The notes below the pieces were generated by a model. The model ran no database searches, had not been told where the DNA came from, and was given only the letters and a program-made list of their open reading frames with translations. A program made the translations under genes and the position numbers. A DNA stretch of 64,000 nt from Sphingobacteriales bacterium (GTDB lineage Bacteria; Bacteroidota; Bacteroidia; Chitinophagales; Chitinophagaceae): positions 38,959 to 102,958 of the forward strand of contig JAAXIF010000065.1 in NCBI GenBank assembly GCA_012270485.1. Reading direction: 5' to 3'. Shown here one piece after another: positions 35,474-43,576 of this stretch (its first letter is position 1; the number at the start of each line of letters is the position of its first letter).

Positions 35474-36010
35474 CTATACAGTTAAATCATTTTCGTTTTG
35501 AATTTCAACACCCTTTTTAAAAATAGTAGCAATAATATAGACTACGGCTGCCATTAAAATAAAAGCTTGACTGTCCACCCAAAACTGATTGAGTTTGTCT
35601 ATTTCATAATTATGATGAGCTAGGTTTTTAGCCGTTTCCCTTGCTATGTGACTAAGTATTCCAATAGAGAGCGTATAGTAGCTGAGTTTTAAAAATTTTT
35701 TGGAAACAAAACTGTTAAATGGCTTTGATAAATCTAATTTGTAAAGTAACTCTATCACACTATAGAAAAGCATTGCCTTTAATACAGCGATGAATAACAC
35801 AAAACCATACATGCCGAAAAAAACCAATTTACTTTGCTGATACATTTTACTTAAATCAAGTTTTTGGTACAGGTTACCAACAAACTCTGGTTTGAAAACA
35901 CTAAAAATAAAATTGACGATTAAGCCACCGGCTTCTATGGATAAGCCAACAAAGATGATCCAGGCAACAATATTTAAGCCTATAAAGACGAAGTTGTTTG
36001 TTTTGGACAT
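35474..36010 (-). CDS. DUF2975 family membrane protein
   Basis: 178 residues with four TM segments (about 8-30, 60-85, 108-125, 145-165). The LDLSKPFNSFVSKKFLKLSY motif and four-helix design fit DUF2975. It is encoded with the XRE regulator and probably forms a two-gene regulatory unit. Substrate or signal is unknown. Confidence 0.82.
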   Translation of the reverse strand: MSKTNNFVFIGLNIVAWIIFVGLSIEAGGLIVNFIFSVFKPEFVGNLYQKLDLSKMYQQSKLVFFGMYGFVLFIAVLKAMLFYSVIELLYKLDLSKPFNSFVSKKFLKLSYYTLSIGILSHIARETAKNLAHHNYEIDKLNQFWVDSQAFILMAAVVYIIATIFKKGVEIQNENDLTV

Positions 36011-36267
36011 AATTGATAGAATTTTAAATTATGACTCAAAAGTAATAAATATTTATTAATTATCAATAATTATTTATTTTTAAGGGAGAAATGACATATC
36101 GTACTAATAAAGCTAAATCTTAAGTAATAAGAGGTAAGTAAAAGGTGGCTGAGTGTTTGATTTGGGATTTGAAAGGACTGTTACGAATAGAAATACAAGT
36201 TAAGATGACCACTTTTCACAAAGAGTAATCCTCAATTCTATTGCCGAAATAAAATGATTATCCTGGT
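36011..36267. promoter_or_regulatory. AT-rich region upstream of the DUF2975-XRE pair
   Basis: This 257-bp gap has no gene. Between about 36045 and 36080 there is an AT-only dyad-like stretch (AATAAATATTTATT, then AATAATTATTTATT) that could be the regulator's operator and promoter. This is a weak inference from base content. Confidence 0.25.
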
Positions 36268-36927
36268 TTAATTATTTTTAAACTCTTCTAATTCTTTGTA
36301 AAAATCCATGGCTTTTAATAAAGATTTACCACCTGAGCCAGCAATCATATTTCTAAACCATTTTTTATTAAGGTTTTTTATTGTATGATTTTTATATAGC
36401 CAGTAAGAAAGGTATGTGAAGGAACCAGTAAGTAAAACTTGAAATAAAATATATCCCATACCAACCTCATGTGGGAACCATTTATTGCTTAAATAAAAAG
36501 TAGTGAAGAAAGGAAACTGAAGGCACATGATCCTTGCATGGCTGATAATGGAGAATTGTAATTTCGACAACTGCTGTTGTATATCAGTAACACTGCCGTT
36601 ATAGTTGATTCTTTTGGCCCACGTTAAGTGCTTAATGTAATCATATATCGCTTTTATATTCACCAGAAAAATTGCCATTACTGAAAAAACAAAATAGGCC
36701 TTTTCGGGTTTATAATCTGCGATAGAAAAAAACAGCAACAACCCAAGAATAATCAAGTAAACTATAACAGCAATGATACCTCTCTGCTTATGCCGCACTA
36801 ACGACTGCATGGCGTATTCAGCCTTTTGATTGGTTAACTCTCTTAATAATTTTTTATTAATTGCCAGCGACTGGTCAATTTTTTCATAATGCTCTTTCCA
36901 CAACATTACAAAGTTTGTCTCTTCCAT
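36268..36927 (-). CDS. membrane protein co-encoded with ECF sigma factor (candidate anti-sigma)
   Basis: 219 residues. The first about 50 are cytoplasmic and helical, with an acidic/polar start (EETNFVMLWKEHYEKIDQSL). Four hydrophobic segments follow (about 51-68, 75-93, 140-155, 162-180), and the tail is basic and then acidic. The gene is 2 bp downstream of the sigma-factor gene. Co-encoded membrane proteins often hold ECF sigma factors inactive, so an anti-sigma role is likely but not proven. No zinc-binding HxxxCxxC motif is present. Confidence 0.65.
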   Translation of the reverse strand: MEETNFVMLWKEHYEKIDQSLAINKKLLRELTNQKAEYAMQSLVRHKQRGIIAVIVYLIILGLLLFFSIADYKPEKAYFVFSVMAIFLVNIKAIYDYIKHLTWAKRINYNGSVTDIQQQLSKLQFSIISHARIMCLQFPFFTTFYLSNKWFPHEVGMGYILFQVLLTGSFTYLSYWLYKNHTIKNLNKKWFRNMIAGSGGKSLLKAMDFYKELEEFKNN

Positions 36928-36929
36928 TT

Positions 36930-37439
36930 TTATAAATTTTCTTTTATAAATTTATCTTTAAGTAAGTTTTTCAGTCTGCTGATTTTAGTGCCTACATTGC
37001 TTTCAGAAATACCCAAAATTTCAGCAATTTCTTTATAATTCTTTTCGTCGAGATAAAGCAGCAATAAAGCTTTATCCAAATCTTTCAACTCCAAAATAAA
37101 TTGTTGAAGCAACTGATACTTGTGTTCTTTTTCAGCTGTGTTATCAACGTCATGCCATTCTAAGATTGATCCTGATAGAGGTGTGAAATATTTTTTCCGA
37201 ACTTTTTCTTTTCGATAGTTGGAGATAGCTGTATTTAATGCAATTCTATATATCCATGTTGAATGCTTAAACTCATCGTTATAAGTATCAAAGGCCTGCC
37301 AGAGCTTCAAAATAATTTCTTGAACGAGGTCATTTCTATCTTCAAAGTCTTTACAATATGAGTTGGCAACTTTGTATAGGATGCCTTTATTGGCTTCAAT
37401 TACAGCAATAAATATGGTCGAATTGTCAATTTTTGCCAT
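36930..37439 (-). CDS. ECF-type RNA polymerase sigma factor
   Basis: 169 residues. Region 2 is visible (NSYCKDFEDRNDLVQEIILK, then FKHSTWIYRIALNTAI), and region 4 has an HTH (LLLLYLDEKNYKEIAEILGI, then SESNVGTKISRLKNLL). Short length and lack of other regions fit the ECF group. It is the first gene of a two-gene unit with the membrane protein. Its targets are unknown. Confidence 0.92.
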   Translation of the reverse strand: MAKIDNSTIFIAVIEANKGILYKVANSYCKDFEDRNDLVQEIILKLWQAFDTYNDEFKHSTWIYRIALNTAISNYRKEKVRKKYFTPLSGSILEWHDVDNTAEKEHKYQLLQQFILELKDLDKALLLLYLDEKNYKEIAEILGISESNVGTKISRLKNLLKDKFIKENL

Positions 37440-37780
37440 TTGGACTATTTGTCAGCAGGTTATTATTGTCTTTGTAAATTATACGCATAGGTGTATTTAA
37501 AATCACACTTAAAATTGATTTTTTTAAACGGTAAATTGGGTCTGTACTTTAAAGGTAGACTTTCAACAATCAGATATTATTGATATACTTACCACTAACT
37601 CACCCGTTTGCATAACTCTATGTTTACACATAATTTGATTATGAGTAATAATTTGGCTAAATGTGTATTCCACAATATCGAATTATACACAGGCAGCATA
37701 ACGATCATTACACCATCAAAAGTTAATTGGAAAGCATTTTAAGGTATATCTGGGTATTTTCTTAAACAAATACTTGGTGC
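37440..37780. other. non-coding gap at the left side of the mobilizable region
   Basis: This 341-bp gap is AT-rich and contains no supported gene. Transcription switches from minus to plus here. It may hold a boundary of the mobile element, but I see no attachment site or target-site duplication that can be defended. Confidence 0.35.
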
Positions 37781-38005
37781 ATGAAAGCAGCATCTCTATT
37801 AATAGTTTTCTGTTTGTTCGCTGCACCCGCTGTTGCCGAAATAACAGACGAATCGCTTAATCAAAAAGCTACCAAAAAAAATACCTACAACAACAAATTT
37901 GAGCATTGCAGACTTATATTGGCTATGCAAAAAAAGGGTGTTTGTCATCTTGAGTTCCCTGATTTTTCGTCCCTTGCGACGCTCCATTCATCATCATACC
38001 CTTGA
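37781..38005 (+). CDS. possible small secreted protein
   Basis: 74 codons from an ATG. The first about 19 residues look like a signal peptide (MKAASLLIVFCLFAAPAVAE), but the rest is low in family signals, and the 3' part may be read through by chance. It lies ahead of the broken ssb. I cannot name a family; it may be a remnant. Confidence 0.35.
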   Translation: MKAASLLIVFCLFAAPAVAEITDESLNQKATKKNTYNNKFEHCRLILAMQKKGVCHLEFPDFSSLATLHSSSYP

Positions 38006-38050
38006 TAGGTATTGCACTGTTGAATTCTCTATATCTCAACACGGACATTC

Positions 38051-38093
38051 CTTATCAACCCCTCACGTTGTCACTAAAGAGGGGATTGATAAG
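38051..38093. repeat. long inverted repeat upstream of the ssb remnant
   Basis: CTTATCAACCCCTC pairs with GAGGGGATTGATAAG (one bulged base) around a 14-base loop. No U-tract follows. Placed 42 bp ahead of the ssb start, it could be an attenuator, a protein-binding site or part of a replication or transfer origin of the element. Confidence 0.6.
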
Positions 38094-38135
38094 AAATCTC
38101 CTGTTTCCAATTTTTTACCATTTAAAAATTATATC

Positions 38136-38513
38136 ATGGAATTCACAGGAAGAATTACCGCTGACGCAAAAATCAGCACAGTTAAAGGCGACAAGGAAGT
38201 AATCAACTTTTGAGTAGCGATGAACGAACGATACCGCCCCAAGGGTTCTACTGAAACAAAAGAGTTCGTCACCTACATCAATGTAGCATGGTGGTTGGGT
38301 ACTGGTATTGCAAAGATTTTACGCAAAGGCGCTATAGTAACAGTAGCAGGTCGCATCTTCCCATCAGCCTATACGAATATGCAGGGAGAAGCTGTCGGCT
38401 CTATCAACTGCAACGCCAATGAGATCAAATTGATCCAGTCTGCAAAAACCGAAGTGCCGGCAACGGTTATTCCAACAGATATCACGGAGCCTGTGGCTGA
38501 TTTGCCCTTCTAA
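38136..38513 (+). pseudogene. ssb: single-stranded DNA-binding protein with in-frame TGA
   Basis: Read through, the frame gives a 125-residue SSB: MEFTGRITADAKISTVKGDK, EVINF-stop-VAMNERYRPKGSTETK, FVTYINVAWWLGTGIAKIL, RKGAIVTVAGRIFPSAYTN and a Pro/Asp-containing acidic end (VADLPF). At 38211-38213 the codon is TGA, where a Ser or similar residue is usual (one base from TCA). The next ATG, 38220, would give a 97-residue protein without the first beta strands of the OB fold. The SSB may thus be inactive, restart internally, or be a sequencing error. SSB genes are typical of transferable Bacteroidota elements. Confidence 0.8.
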
Positions 38514-38535
38514 ACACTTAAACAGCAACGCTCAC

Positions 38536-38559
38536 AAGGGCAGCCTCCGGGCTGCCCTT
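38536..38559. terminator. perfect GC-rich hairpin after ssb
   Basis: AAGGGCAGCC pairs perfectly with GGCTGCCCTT over a four-base loop (TCCG). It lies 23 bp after the ssb stop. An A-run, not a T-run, follows on the plus strand, so it may act as a processing or attenuation hairpin more than as a classic terminator. Confidence 0.6.
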
Positions 38560-38571
38560 AAAAAATCAATT

Positions 38572-38757
38572 ATGTATATCACAGACATAAGTGCAGAGAA
38601 AATAAAAATCACGAATCTGCAAGCAGCCATCAGTCAGGCAAATATGTTCCTTGGCTATTTCGATGCAAATGAGCCGTTCCGTGATTTTGAAGAAGTACAG
38701 AAAAAATACTGGAAAGACATCCTCCAAAAACTACAGGCACTCGCACAACTCAATTAA
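38572..38757 (+). CDS. small hypothetical protein of the PRTRC region
   Basis: 61 residues, mainly helical: ISAEKIKITNLQAAISQANM, an FRDFEEVQKKYWKDILQKLQ amphipathic helix and a short end. No export signal or known family is visible. It lies between ssb and the PRTRC gene run on the same strand and is probably element-specific. Confidence 0.6.
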   Translation: MYITDISAEKIKITNLQAAISQANMFLGYFDANEPFRDFEEVQKKYWKDILQKLQALAQLN

Positions 38758-38775
38758 TCAACTAATACTTTATGT

Positions 38776-39240
38776 ATGGGACGCTACATGAATATCATAT
38801 TGAAACCCATTTATAGAAATGAGTCCTTCCTTAAAAGCCTGAACGATCATTTAAGTCTTCATTATGGATCGAATACAGGCATAAAGTTCAACACTTGGGA
38901 ATCTTTGCAAGAAGAAGTAGATTATTTCAACAAGCATCCTTTTGGCGTTACGCAAGTGCCACACATTAAACGTCCTATGACCAAAGAATTCATTGAACAA
39001 CAATTTTTCTGGAATAGGTATGCGACTTACAGCTTTAAATTATCAGGAGGTGATAGTAGTGCTGACGAAGCCAGAGACGCTGTGGCTGTCTGCAAATGGA
39101 TCATCAACTCACGCAAAAAATATATTGATACAAAGTACAGTGTAAACTACCAGCCATCAATCGTAAAAAACTATCTCGATCATTACTTTTTACAGGCAGG
39201 TTATGATATGAATAAACTCTGGTCACTACCCATTTTATAA
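38776..39240 (+). CDS. hypothetical protein upstream of PRTRC genes
   Basis: 154 residues with no signal peptide or TM segment. Visible parts are an N-terminal NIILKPIYRNESFLKSLNDH, WESLQEEVDYFNKHPFGVTQ, FFWNRYATYSFKLSGGDSSA and a C-terminal helix. I do not recognise the family. The gene ends 18 bp before the PRTRC E gene, so it likely shares its transcript. The ATG at 38788 is an alternative start. Confidence 0.6.
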   Translation: MGRYMNIILKPIYRNESFLKSLNDHLSLHYGSNTGIKFNTWESLQEEVDYFNKHPFGVTQVPHIKRPMTKEFIEQQFFWNRYATYSFKLSGGDSSADEARDAVAVCKWIINSRKKYIDTKYSVNYQPSIVKNYLDHYFLQAGYDMNKLWSLPIL

Positions 39241-39258
39241 CTACATAAAACAATGTTT

Positions 39259-39879
39259 ATGAAAACAAATTTCTTTTCTGCCCTAAGCACGCTCGCCCTT
39301 AACGGCACTTTGCGTATCAATATCCAACGTCAATCTACCAACAGTATGATTGTATCTGTCTTGCTTGTAGATGATTCAGTAAAAGACAAAGCCTTGCAAA
39401 TAATTCCACCACTTGTCTTAAACGGTGATGAAGAGAAACTGGATGAAGGTTTTTTTGATGCTATAACATCTCCCCTGCAACAGACCAGTTCACTTGCTAC
39501 CAACATGAGTGCCTATGAAGCGGCACAGACCAAGGCACAAAAAGAAAGTAAACAGGTAAAAGACAAAGAGACCTTTGTCAAAAATGATAAGAATAGCAAA
39601 CGTAAAAAGTTTGAGGAACAGATGAACAAAGTAAACGAACTAGAAAAACAAAAGAAGATGGGTGAAGCCATTGGTCAGTTGCCAAATCCAAAAGCCTACC
39701 CGGAGTTCACAGAAGAGATCAGAAAAAAAGAACAACAGTTGCGCAGCCAACATGGCTCACTTTCTCTTTTTGAAGAACCTGAAAACACAGAAGTTCAACA
39801 TAACAACAATGACCTGAGTGAAGAAGAACGAGAAGAAAATGAAGATGAACAGGAAGAATCAGAGGATGATTTCAATTAA
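39259..39879 (+). CDS. PRTRC system protein E
   Basis: 206 residues from the ATG at 39259 (an ATG at 39253 gives two more). The N-terminal 75 residues match PRTRC E: FFSALSTLALNGTLRINIQR, MIVSVLLVDDSVKDKA, IIPPLVLNGDEEKLDEGFFD. The rest is a charged coiled-coil-like linker and a strongly acidic tail (EEEREENEDEQEESEDDF). PRTRC genes occur together on plasmids and integrated elements next to ThiF, but their shared function is not established. Order here is E, C, F, B, ThiF. Confidence 0.85.
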   Translation: MKTNFFSALSTLALNGTLRINIQRQSTNSMIVSVLLVDDSVKDKALQIIPPLVLNGDEEKLDEGFFDAITSPLQQTSSLATNMSAYEAAQTKAQKESKQVKDKETFVKNDKNSKRKKFEEQMNKVNELEKQKKMGEAIGQLPNPKAYPEFTEEIRKKEQQLRSQHGSLSLFEEPENTEVQHNNNDLSEEEREENEDEQEESEDDFN

Positions 39880-39898
39880 TCTTAAAAAATGAAAACCT

Positions 39899-40117
39899 AT
39901 GTTAATAGTCAACCAATTACCCCGGATATTCCTCTTTAACCACAATGGAACAAGTATTGAATTATCCGATCCATCTCTAGATATGTTACCCGAATCAGTG
40001 CTAAACTTTTATTCACAGACCTATCCCGAACTAACCACGGCAAAAATGGAAGGTCCGGAAATCAAAAATGACCGGGTAGAATTCACATTCCAAACTAACC
40101 TCGGAACAAAAGGATAA
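39899..40117 (+). CDS. PRTRC system protein C (prokaryotic ubiquitin-like)
   Basis: 72 residues. The sequence matches the PRTRC C family, which is grouped with prokaryotic ubiquitin-like proteins: PRIFLFNHNGTSIELSDP, SVLNFYSQTYPELTTAKMEG, and RVEFTFQTNLGTKG at the end. The C-terminal Gly fits a ubiquitin-type end, although LGTKG is not the usual GG. If the cluster acts like a conjugation pathway, this would be the modifier, with ThiF as the E1 and PRTRC B as the E2. Confidence 0.85.
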   Translation: MLIVNQLPRIFLFNHNGTSIELSDPSLDMLPESVLNFYSQTYPELTTAKMEGPEIKNDRVEFTFQTNLGTKG

Positions 40118-40119
40118 TA

Positions 40120-41264
40120 ATGAAAAAAAACAAAGACACTAGATACATCAAAGCACCTAAAGACGAGAAATTATGCCAGCACTATCAACAACTCGGGGCC
40201 TTCGTAACCCGGCTAAATCGCTTACCCGATGCCGCAACCATAAAAAAGCAAAAACTACAGCCGGTTCCCACGGCCATGCTCCCTATGATTTTTTGAATCA
40301 GTCCTTTGCGGCAGTATCCCATTTTGATGGATATAAAAAAACTAAGACCCCGACCGTTGAAAAGCAATTTTTTGCTTCATTTAACCAATTCTCAAATAAG
40401 TATAAGCTGAATACTATTACCGCTTCCTCCAACACGTTCCCATATAGTCTCCTTTCAGCCTTTGAACAAGCAAAAAAAGAATTGTCAAAATCAAATCCGC
40501 AAACGAGTCTGATCATTACGCAAAATAAGGGAGATACGATGCTTGCGACAGTTGAAGAGATCGGCATTAGCTATACCCTGTATTATGTGTCGCTTAACGC
40601 CCTTGACTGGTTACACCAAAGAGGAGAAAAAAAGACATTCCTTTTAATGCTTTCGATCTACTCCTACCTCTATAATGTTATACGCATGTCTCTTCCCAGT
40701 GGCAACGATTTTTTAACTGGCTGCTATGACGCCATTGCAGACTGGTTGGAAAACAGTGAGTGCGAATATGAGCCGCAGGAATGGAAAGAAAACAAAGCAC
40801 TGATAACAGCTATGCGCCGAAAGCAGCCAATACTGGAAGGGACGGTGCGTGACCACATTCATCTTTACGCATTTGAACAGCGGGTAAAAGACTATCAACC
40901 GTTGGATAAAAACGAAGAAGATTTTCTCAGCATCGCAAAGCTATTTCTTTCAATGTATACGCTTTATCCTCAAAGAAATTTCTTTGACAATATCTACACC
41001 GAACACCTCGAAGAGCCGGAAGATGAAAGAGCATATCCCGATCAGTATTTCTCATTCTTCTGGGACGATAATGGCTGGCTCCACGACTGCCTGATGGAAT
41101 ACATCAATAGTGACTTGCAGGAACGCTGTGTTTTTGAGCAACCAGCAGTAATTGAATACTTCCATTCAAACGGGTCTACGTCAAATAGCAATCTGGATTT
41201 TGAAAAACTATTACTTCAGTCTTTAAGCGACCTATCCACCATTACCTACAAACTGACAACATGA
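40120..41264 (+). CDS. PRTRC system protein F, apparently frameshifted
   Basis: The frame from 40173 to 41264 encodes most of the protein (for example LSAFEQAKKELSKSNPQTSL, TYTLYYVSLNALDWL with Leu/Tyr-rich helices, DNGWLHDCLMEYINSDLQE). Its first about 39 residues look unnatural. A different frame opens at an ATG at 40120, 2 bp after the C gene, and gives 58 protein-like codons (DTRYIKAPKDEKLCQHYQQL, GAFVTRLNRLPD) before a TGA at 40294. The two frames meet in a run of six T (40289-40294). One extra T, or a -1 slip, would join them. I therefore take 40120 as the original start. An assembly error, slippage, or a truly broken gene are the choices. Confidence 0.7.
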
Positions 41265-41977
41265 AAAACATAACTAGGGAATTTACCACATTGCACGAAC
41301 CTGTAAAAGCTATGCTTTTCTACCGCTCCAATAAGAAAGTCAACGACTTCTATGTAGAAGCCTATGATGTCAATGGTTTGGGTAAACTAATTGACCCACA
41401 TCCGCTTAGTCTGGCGGAGAGTCAAGAACTAGCAGAAAACTTACTGACCACAGAGCGCCTAACCGACCGTTACCTGCAACCAAAAGGTCTGCTGCCACAG
41501 CACATTCTTCATACGCATACTGGACAAAATGGATTTGCGCTCTGGTACACACCGCCTATGCGCAGACAAATGTTATTTATTTCATCCCTTGGCTTAAACG
41601 AAGGCAGCTATGCTTTACCTGGACTGATCTGGAAGGCAGATCGCAACCACATAAGCATTTTTGCAATAAAACAAACCAGTCGACCAACACTTTCATCACA
41701 ACTCTATCATGCCCCATTTTTTAATGTATATGAAAGCGGAAATGTGTGCATGGGAACGGTAAATATCGACATTGACCAATACAGTTGTTTAGAAACATTT
41801 ATTAGCCAGTGGGAAACTTATTTCTTTCGGAGCAAATTCTCCCATGTGGTAGAGGGAAGTTCACCCATCAAGGGTAATATCATTCAAGTGTATAAATCGC
41901 TGTTGAACAATAACAAAAAATTCCCTGTAGCGTGCTTGCAAAAACATCGCTGCACATTAAAAAATCTCATTGCATGA
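41261..41977 (+). CDS. PRTRC system protein B (prokaryotic E2-like)
   Basis: 238 residues. The family pattern is EFTTLHEPVKAMLFYRSN, LGKLIDPHPLSLAESQELAE, then ILHTHTGQNGFALWYTPP, LNEGSYALPGLIWKADR, and VYESGNVCMGTVNI. The Cys in GNVCMG (residue 163) is at the place of the E2 catalytic cysteine in the prokaryotic E2-like group D to which PRTRC B is assigned. The start overlaps the end of F by 4 bp (ATGA), and its own stop overlaps the ThiF start in the same way. The genes are thus translationally coupled. Confidence 0.87.
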   Translation: MKNITREFTTLHEPVKAMLFYRSNKKVNDFYVEAYDVNGLGKLIDPHPLSLAESQELAENLLTTERLTDRYLQPKGLLPQHILHTHTGQNGFALWYTPPMRRQMLFISSLGLNEGSYALPGLIWKADRNHISIFAIKQTSRPTLSSQLYHAPFFNVYESGNVCMGTVNIDIDQYSCLETFISQWETYFFRSKFSHVVEGSSPIKGNIIQVYKSLLNNNKKFPVACLQKHRCTLKNLIA

Positions 41978-42792
41978 AAACACAAAACCCCATCGTTCAC
42001 TTTAGCGATCCCTACCTCCTCACGCCGACCAATCCTGTAGTAGTGAATCTAATAGGCGCAGGAGGCACTGGCAGCCAGGTACTAACAGCATTATCCCGCA
42101 TGAATCATTCGCTCATTGCACTTGGTCATGCAGGACTATTTGTGAGATGCTTTGATGATGATTTGATCACTGAAGCCAATTTAGGTAGACAGTTATTTGC
42201 CACGTGCGAACTGGGGCAGCCAAAAGCGGCGGCGCTAATCGCAAGAATAAATCGCTTTTTCGGTACCAACTGGAAGTCCGTCTGCGCCCGTTTTGAGAAC
42301 GGAAAAGCCGACCCTGAACTGATGCGCTCAAATATTACGATCTCCTGTGTAGACACAGCGGCTTCACGTTTTAAAATCGCAGATGCGTTAAAAAGAAATT
42401 CGACTGGCTCTTACCACCGTGATCGTAGTATCTATTGGATGGATTTTGGCAACGCACAATACACCGGTCAAGTCTTTCTCTCAACAGTCCAAACAGTAAA
42501 ACAACCTACCTCTAAACAATTTACTACCTCGGATAAATTACCCTGGGTCACAAACGAATATGCAACACTGCTAAAAGCTACAGATGACACCGAAATGCCA
42601 AGCTGCTCTTTGGCTGAAGCACTCTTAAAACAGGATCTCTTTATCAACACCTCATTAAGTGCACTCGGAGCTTCACTTTTATGGAGTTTATTCAGAGAAG
42701 GAATGATCCGCTACCGCGGCTTTTTTTTGAATCTAAAAGACTTCCGTTCTCAACCTGTTCCCATCACCTTAATTAAAAAGAAAAAATCATGA
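41974..42792 (+). CDS. PRTRC ThiF/E1-like adenylyltransferase
   Basis: 272 residues from the ATG at 41974, which overlaps the B stop; upstream in-frame codons are out of place. It has the E1/ThiF nucleotide loop VNLIGAGGTGSQVLTAL (GAGGTG at 28-33), the FDDDLITEANLGRQLF motif, and a SCVDTAASRF strand. E1 enzymes adenylate the C-terminus of a ubiquitin-like protein; a candidate catalytic Cys lies in MPSCSLAEALLKQDLFINTS. The CxxC zinc pairs of some ThiF proteins are absent. It is the largest clue that PRTRC B/C/ThiF form a conjugation set. Confidence 0.88.
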   Translation: MKTQNPIVHFSDPYLLTPTNPVVVNLIGAGGTGSQVLTALSRMNHSLIALGHAGLFVRCFDDDLITEANLGRQLFATCELGQPKAAALIARINRFFGTNWKSVCARFENGKADPELMRSNITISCVDTAASRFKIADALKRNSTGSYHRDRSIYWMDFGNAQYTGQVFLSTVQTVKQPTSKQFTTSDKLPWVTNEYATLLKATDDTEMPSCSLAEALLKQDLFINTSLSALGASLLWSLFREGMIRYRGFFLNLKDFRSQPVPITLIKKKKS

Positions 42793-42977
42793 AACACTTA
42801 CTCTTGATGCTTATGGAAATCGACCCCAACGATCCACCTGAAGAGGGTCCTTTTTATGTGATTGAACGCTTCCACAAACCGCAATTTGTACTCGACGAAA
42901 ATGGCAATATCAAATCCTTTACTACTTACGCTGAAGCTGCCGCAGAATGTCAGTATGGTTTTGTAATCGCTTTTTAA
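42789..42977 (+). CDS. small hypothetical protein after PRTRC ThiF
   Basis: 62 residues, acidic, without signal or TM segment: IDPNDPPEEGPFYVIERFHK, FVLDENGNIKSFTTYAEAAA and a CQYGFVIAF end. It overlaps the ThiF stop by 4 bp, so it is translated with the PRTRC set. No known family. Confidence 0.7.
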   Translation: MKHLLLMLMEIDPNDPPEEGPFYVIERFHKPQFVLDENGNIKSFTTYAEAAAECQYGFVIAF

Positions 42978-43075
42978 AATATTCTAACATCCCATAGGCC
43001 CTTTTGAATGTATCATTATTTGATCCCTTAGTTCACCACTATCTTATTGGAGGTAATTTTATATCCGCTTAACAG

Positions 43076-43180
43076 AAAGGCGCTTGTCCCTGCACCGGCA
43101 AGATGTACAAACGTTGCACGTTTGGGTTAACCGGGCACTCACTCGGAACTCGTTCGTGCTAGATGTGAAAACGAAATTTA
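43076..43180 (+). other. oriT: candidate origin of transfer (oriT)
   Basis: This gap directly precedes the accessory mobilization and relaxase genes, where oriT usually lies. It has an inverted repeat CAAACG-TTGCA-CGTTTG (43108-43124), followed by GGGTTAACCGGGC and a GCAC...GTGC pair at 43136-43160. The nick site cannot be identified from sequence alone. Assignment rests on position and the repeats. Confidence 0.45.
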
Positions 43181-43186
43181 GTGAAG

Positions 43187-43576
43187 ATGGAAAAAAGTAC
43201 AGTCCGTAGTAAATGGGTTACCGTTCGCATGAACGAAGCAGAGTATCAACTGCTAGAAAAAAATCGCAAACGAACGACAGAAAAAACCAACAGCAATTAC
43301 TTACGCAAACTAGCCTTACATGAACCCGTTACAAAACTGGTTCGCAACCAATCCATCGATGAGTTGACCCTCTCACTCATCGCTATTAAAAAAGAAATCA
43401 ATTTTATTGGTCATAACTTGAATCAGGCTATTCACAAACTACATACCCTTGACCGCATACCCGATTTCCGCAGTTGGGTACTGCAATACGAATCCACAAG
43501 AGAACAACTGCAAACAGAACTCCATAATCTGCTTTTACACGCACATCAAATCATTGCACAATGGTCGCAAAAATAA
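43187..43576 (+). CDS. MobC-like relaxosome accessory protein
   Basis: About 129 residues. The N-terminus (VRSKWVTVRMNEAEYQLLEK) has a ribbon-helix-helix-like pattern, then TNSNYLRKLALHEPVTKLVR, and a helical end with NFIGHNLNQAIHKLHTL. This is the MobC/BmgB-type protein that helps relaxase bind oriT. The ATG at 43187 was preferred over a GTG at 43181. Its end overlaps the relaxase start by 16 bp. Confidence 0.83.
   Translation: MEKSTVRSKWVTVRMNEAEYQLLEKNRKRTTEKTNSNYLRKLALHEPVTKLVRNQSIDELTLSLIAIKKEINFIGHNLNQAIHKLHTLDRIPDFRSWVLQYESTREQLQTELHNLLLHAHQIIAQWSQK

Noticed and set aside
31407..37740. Identical 15-mer ATTGGAAAGCATTTT at 31407-31421 and 37726-37740 as attachment-site pair
   Set aside because: A single AT-rich 15-bp match is expected by chance in a 64-kb window, and no recombinase is nearby.
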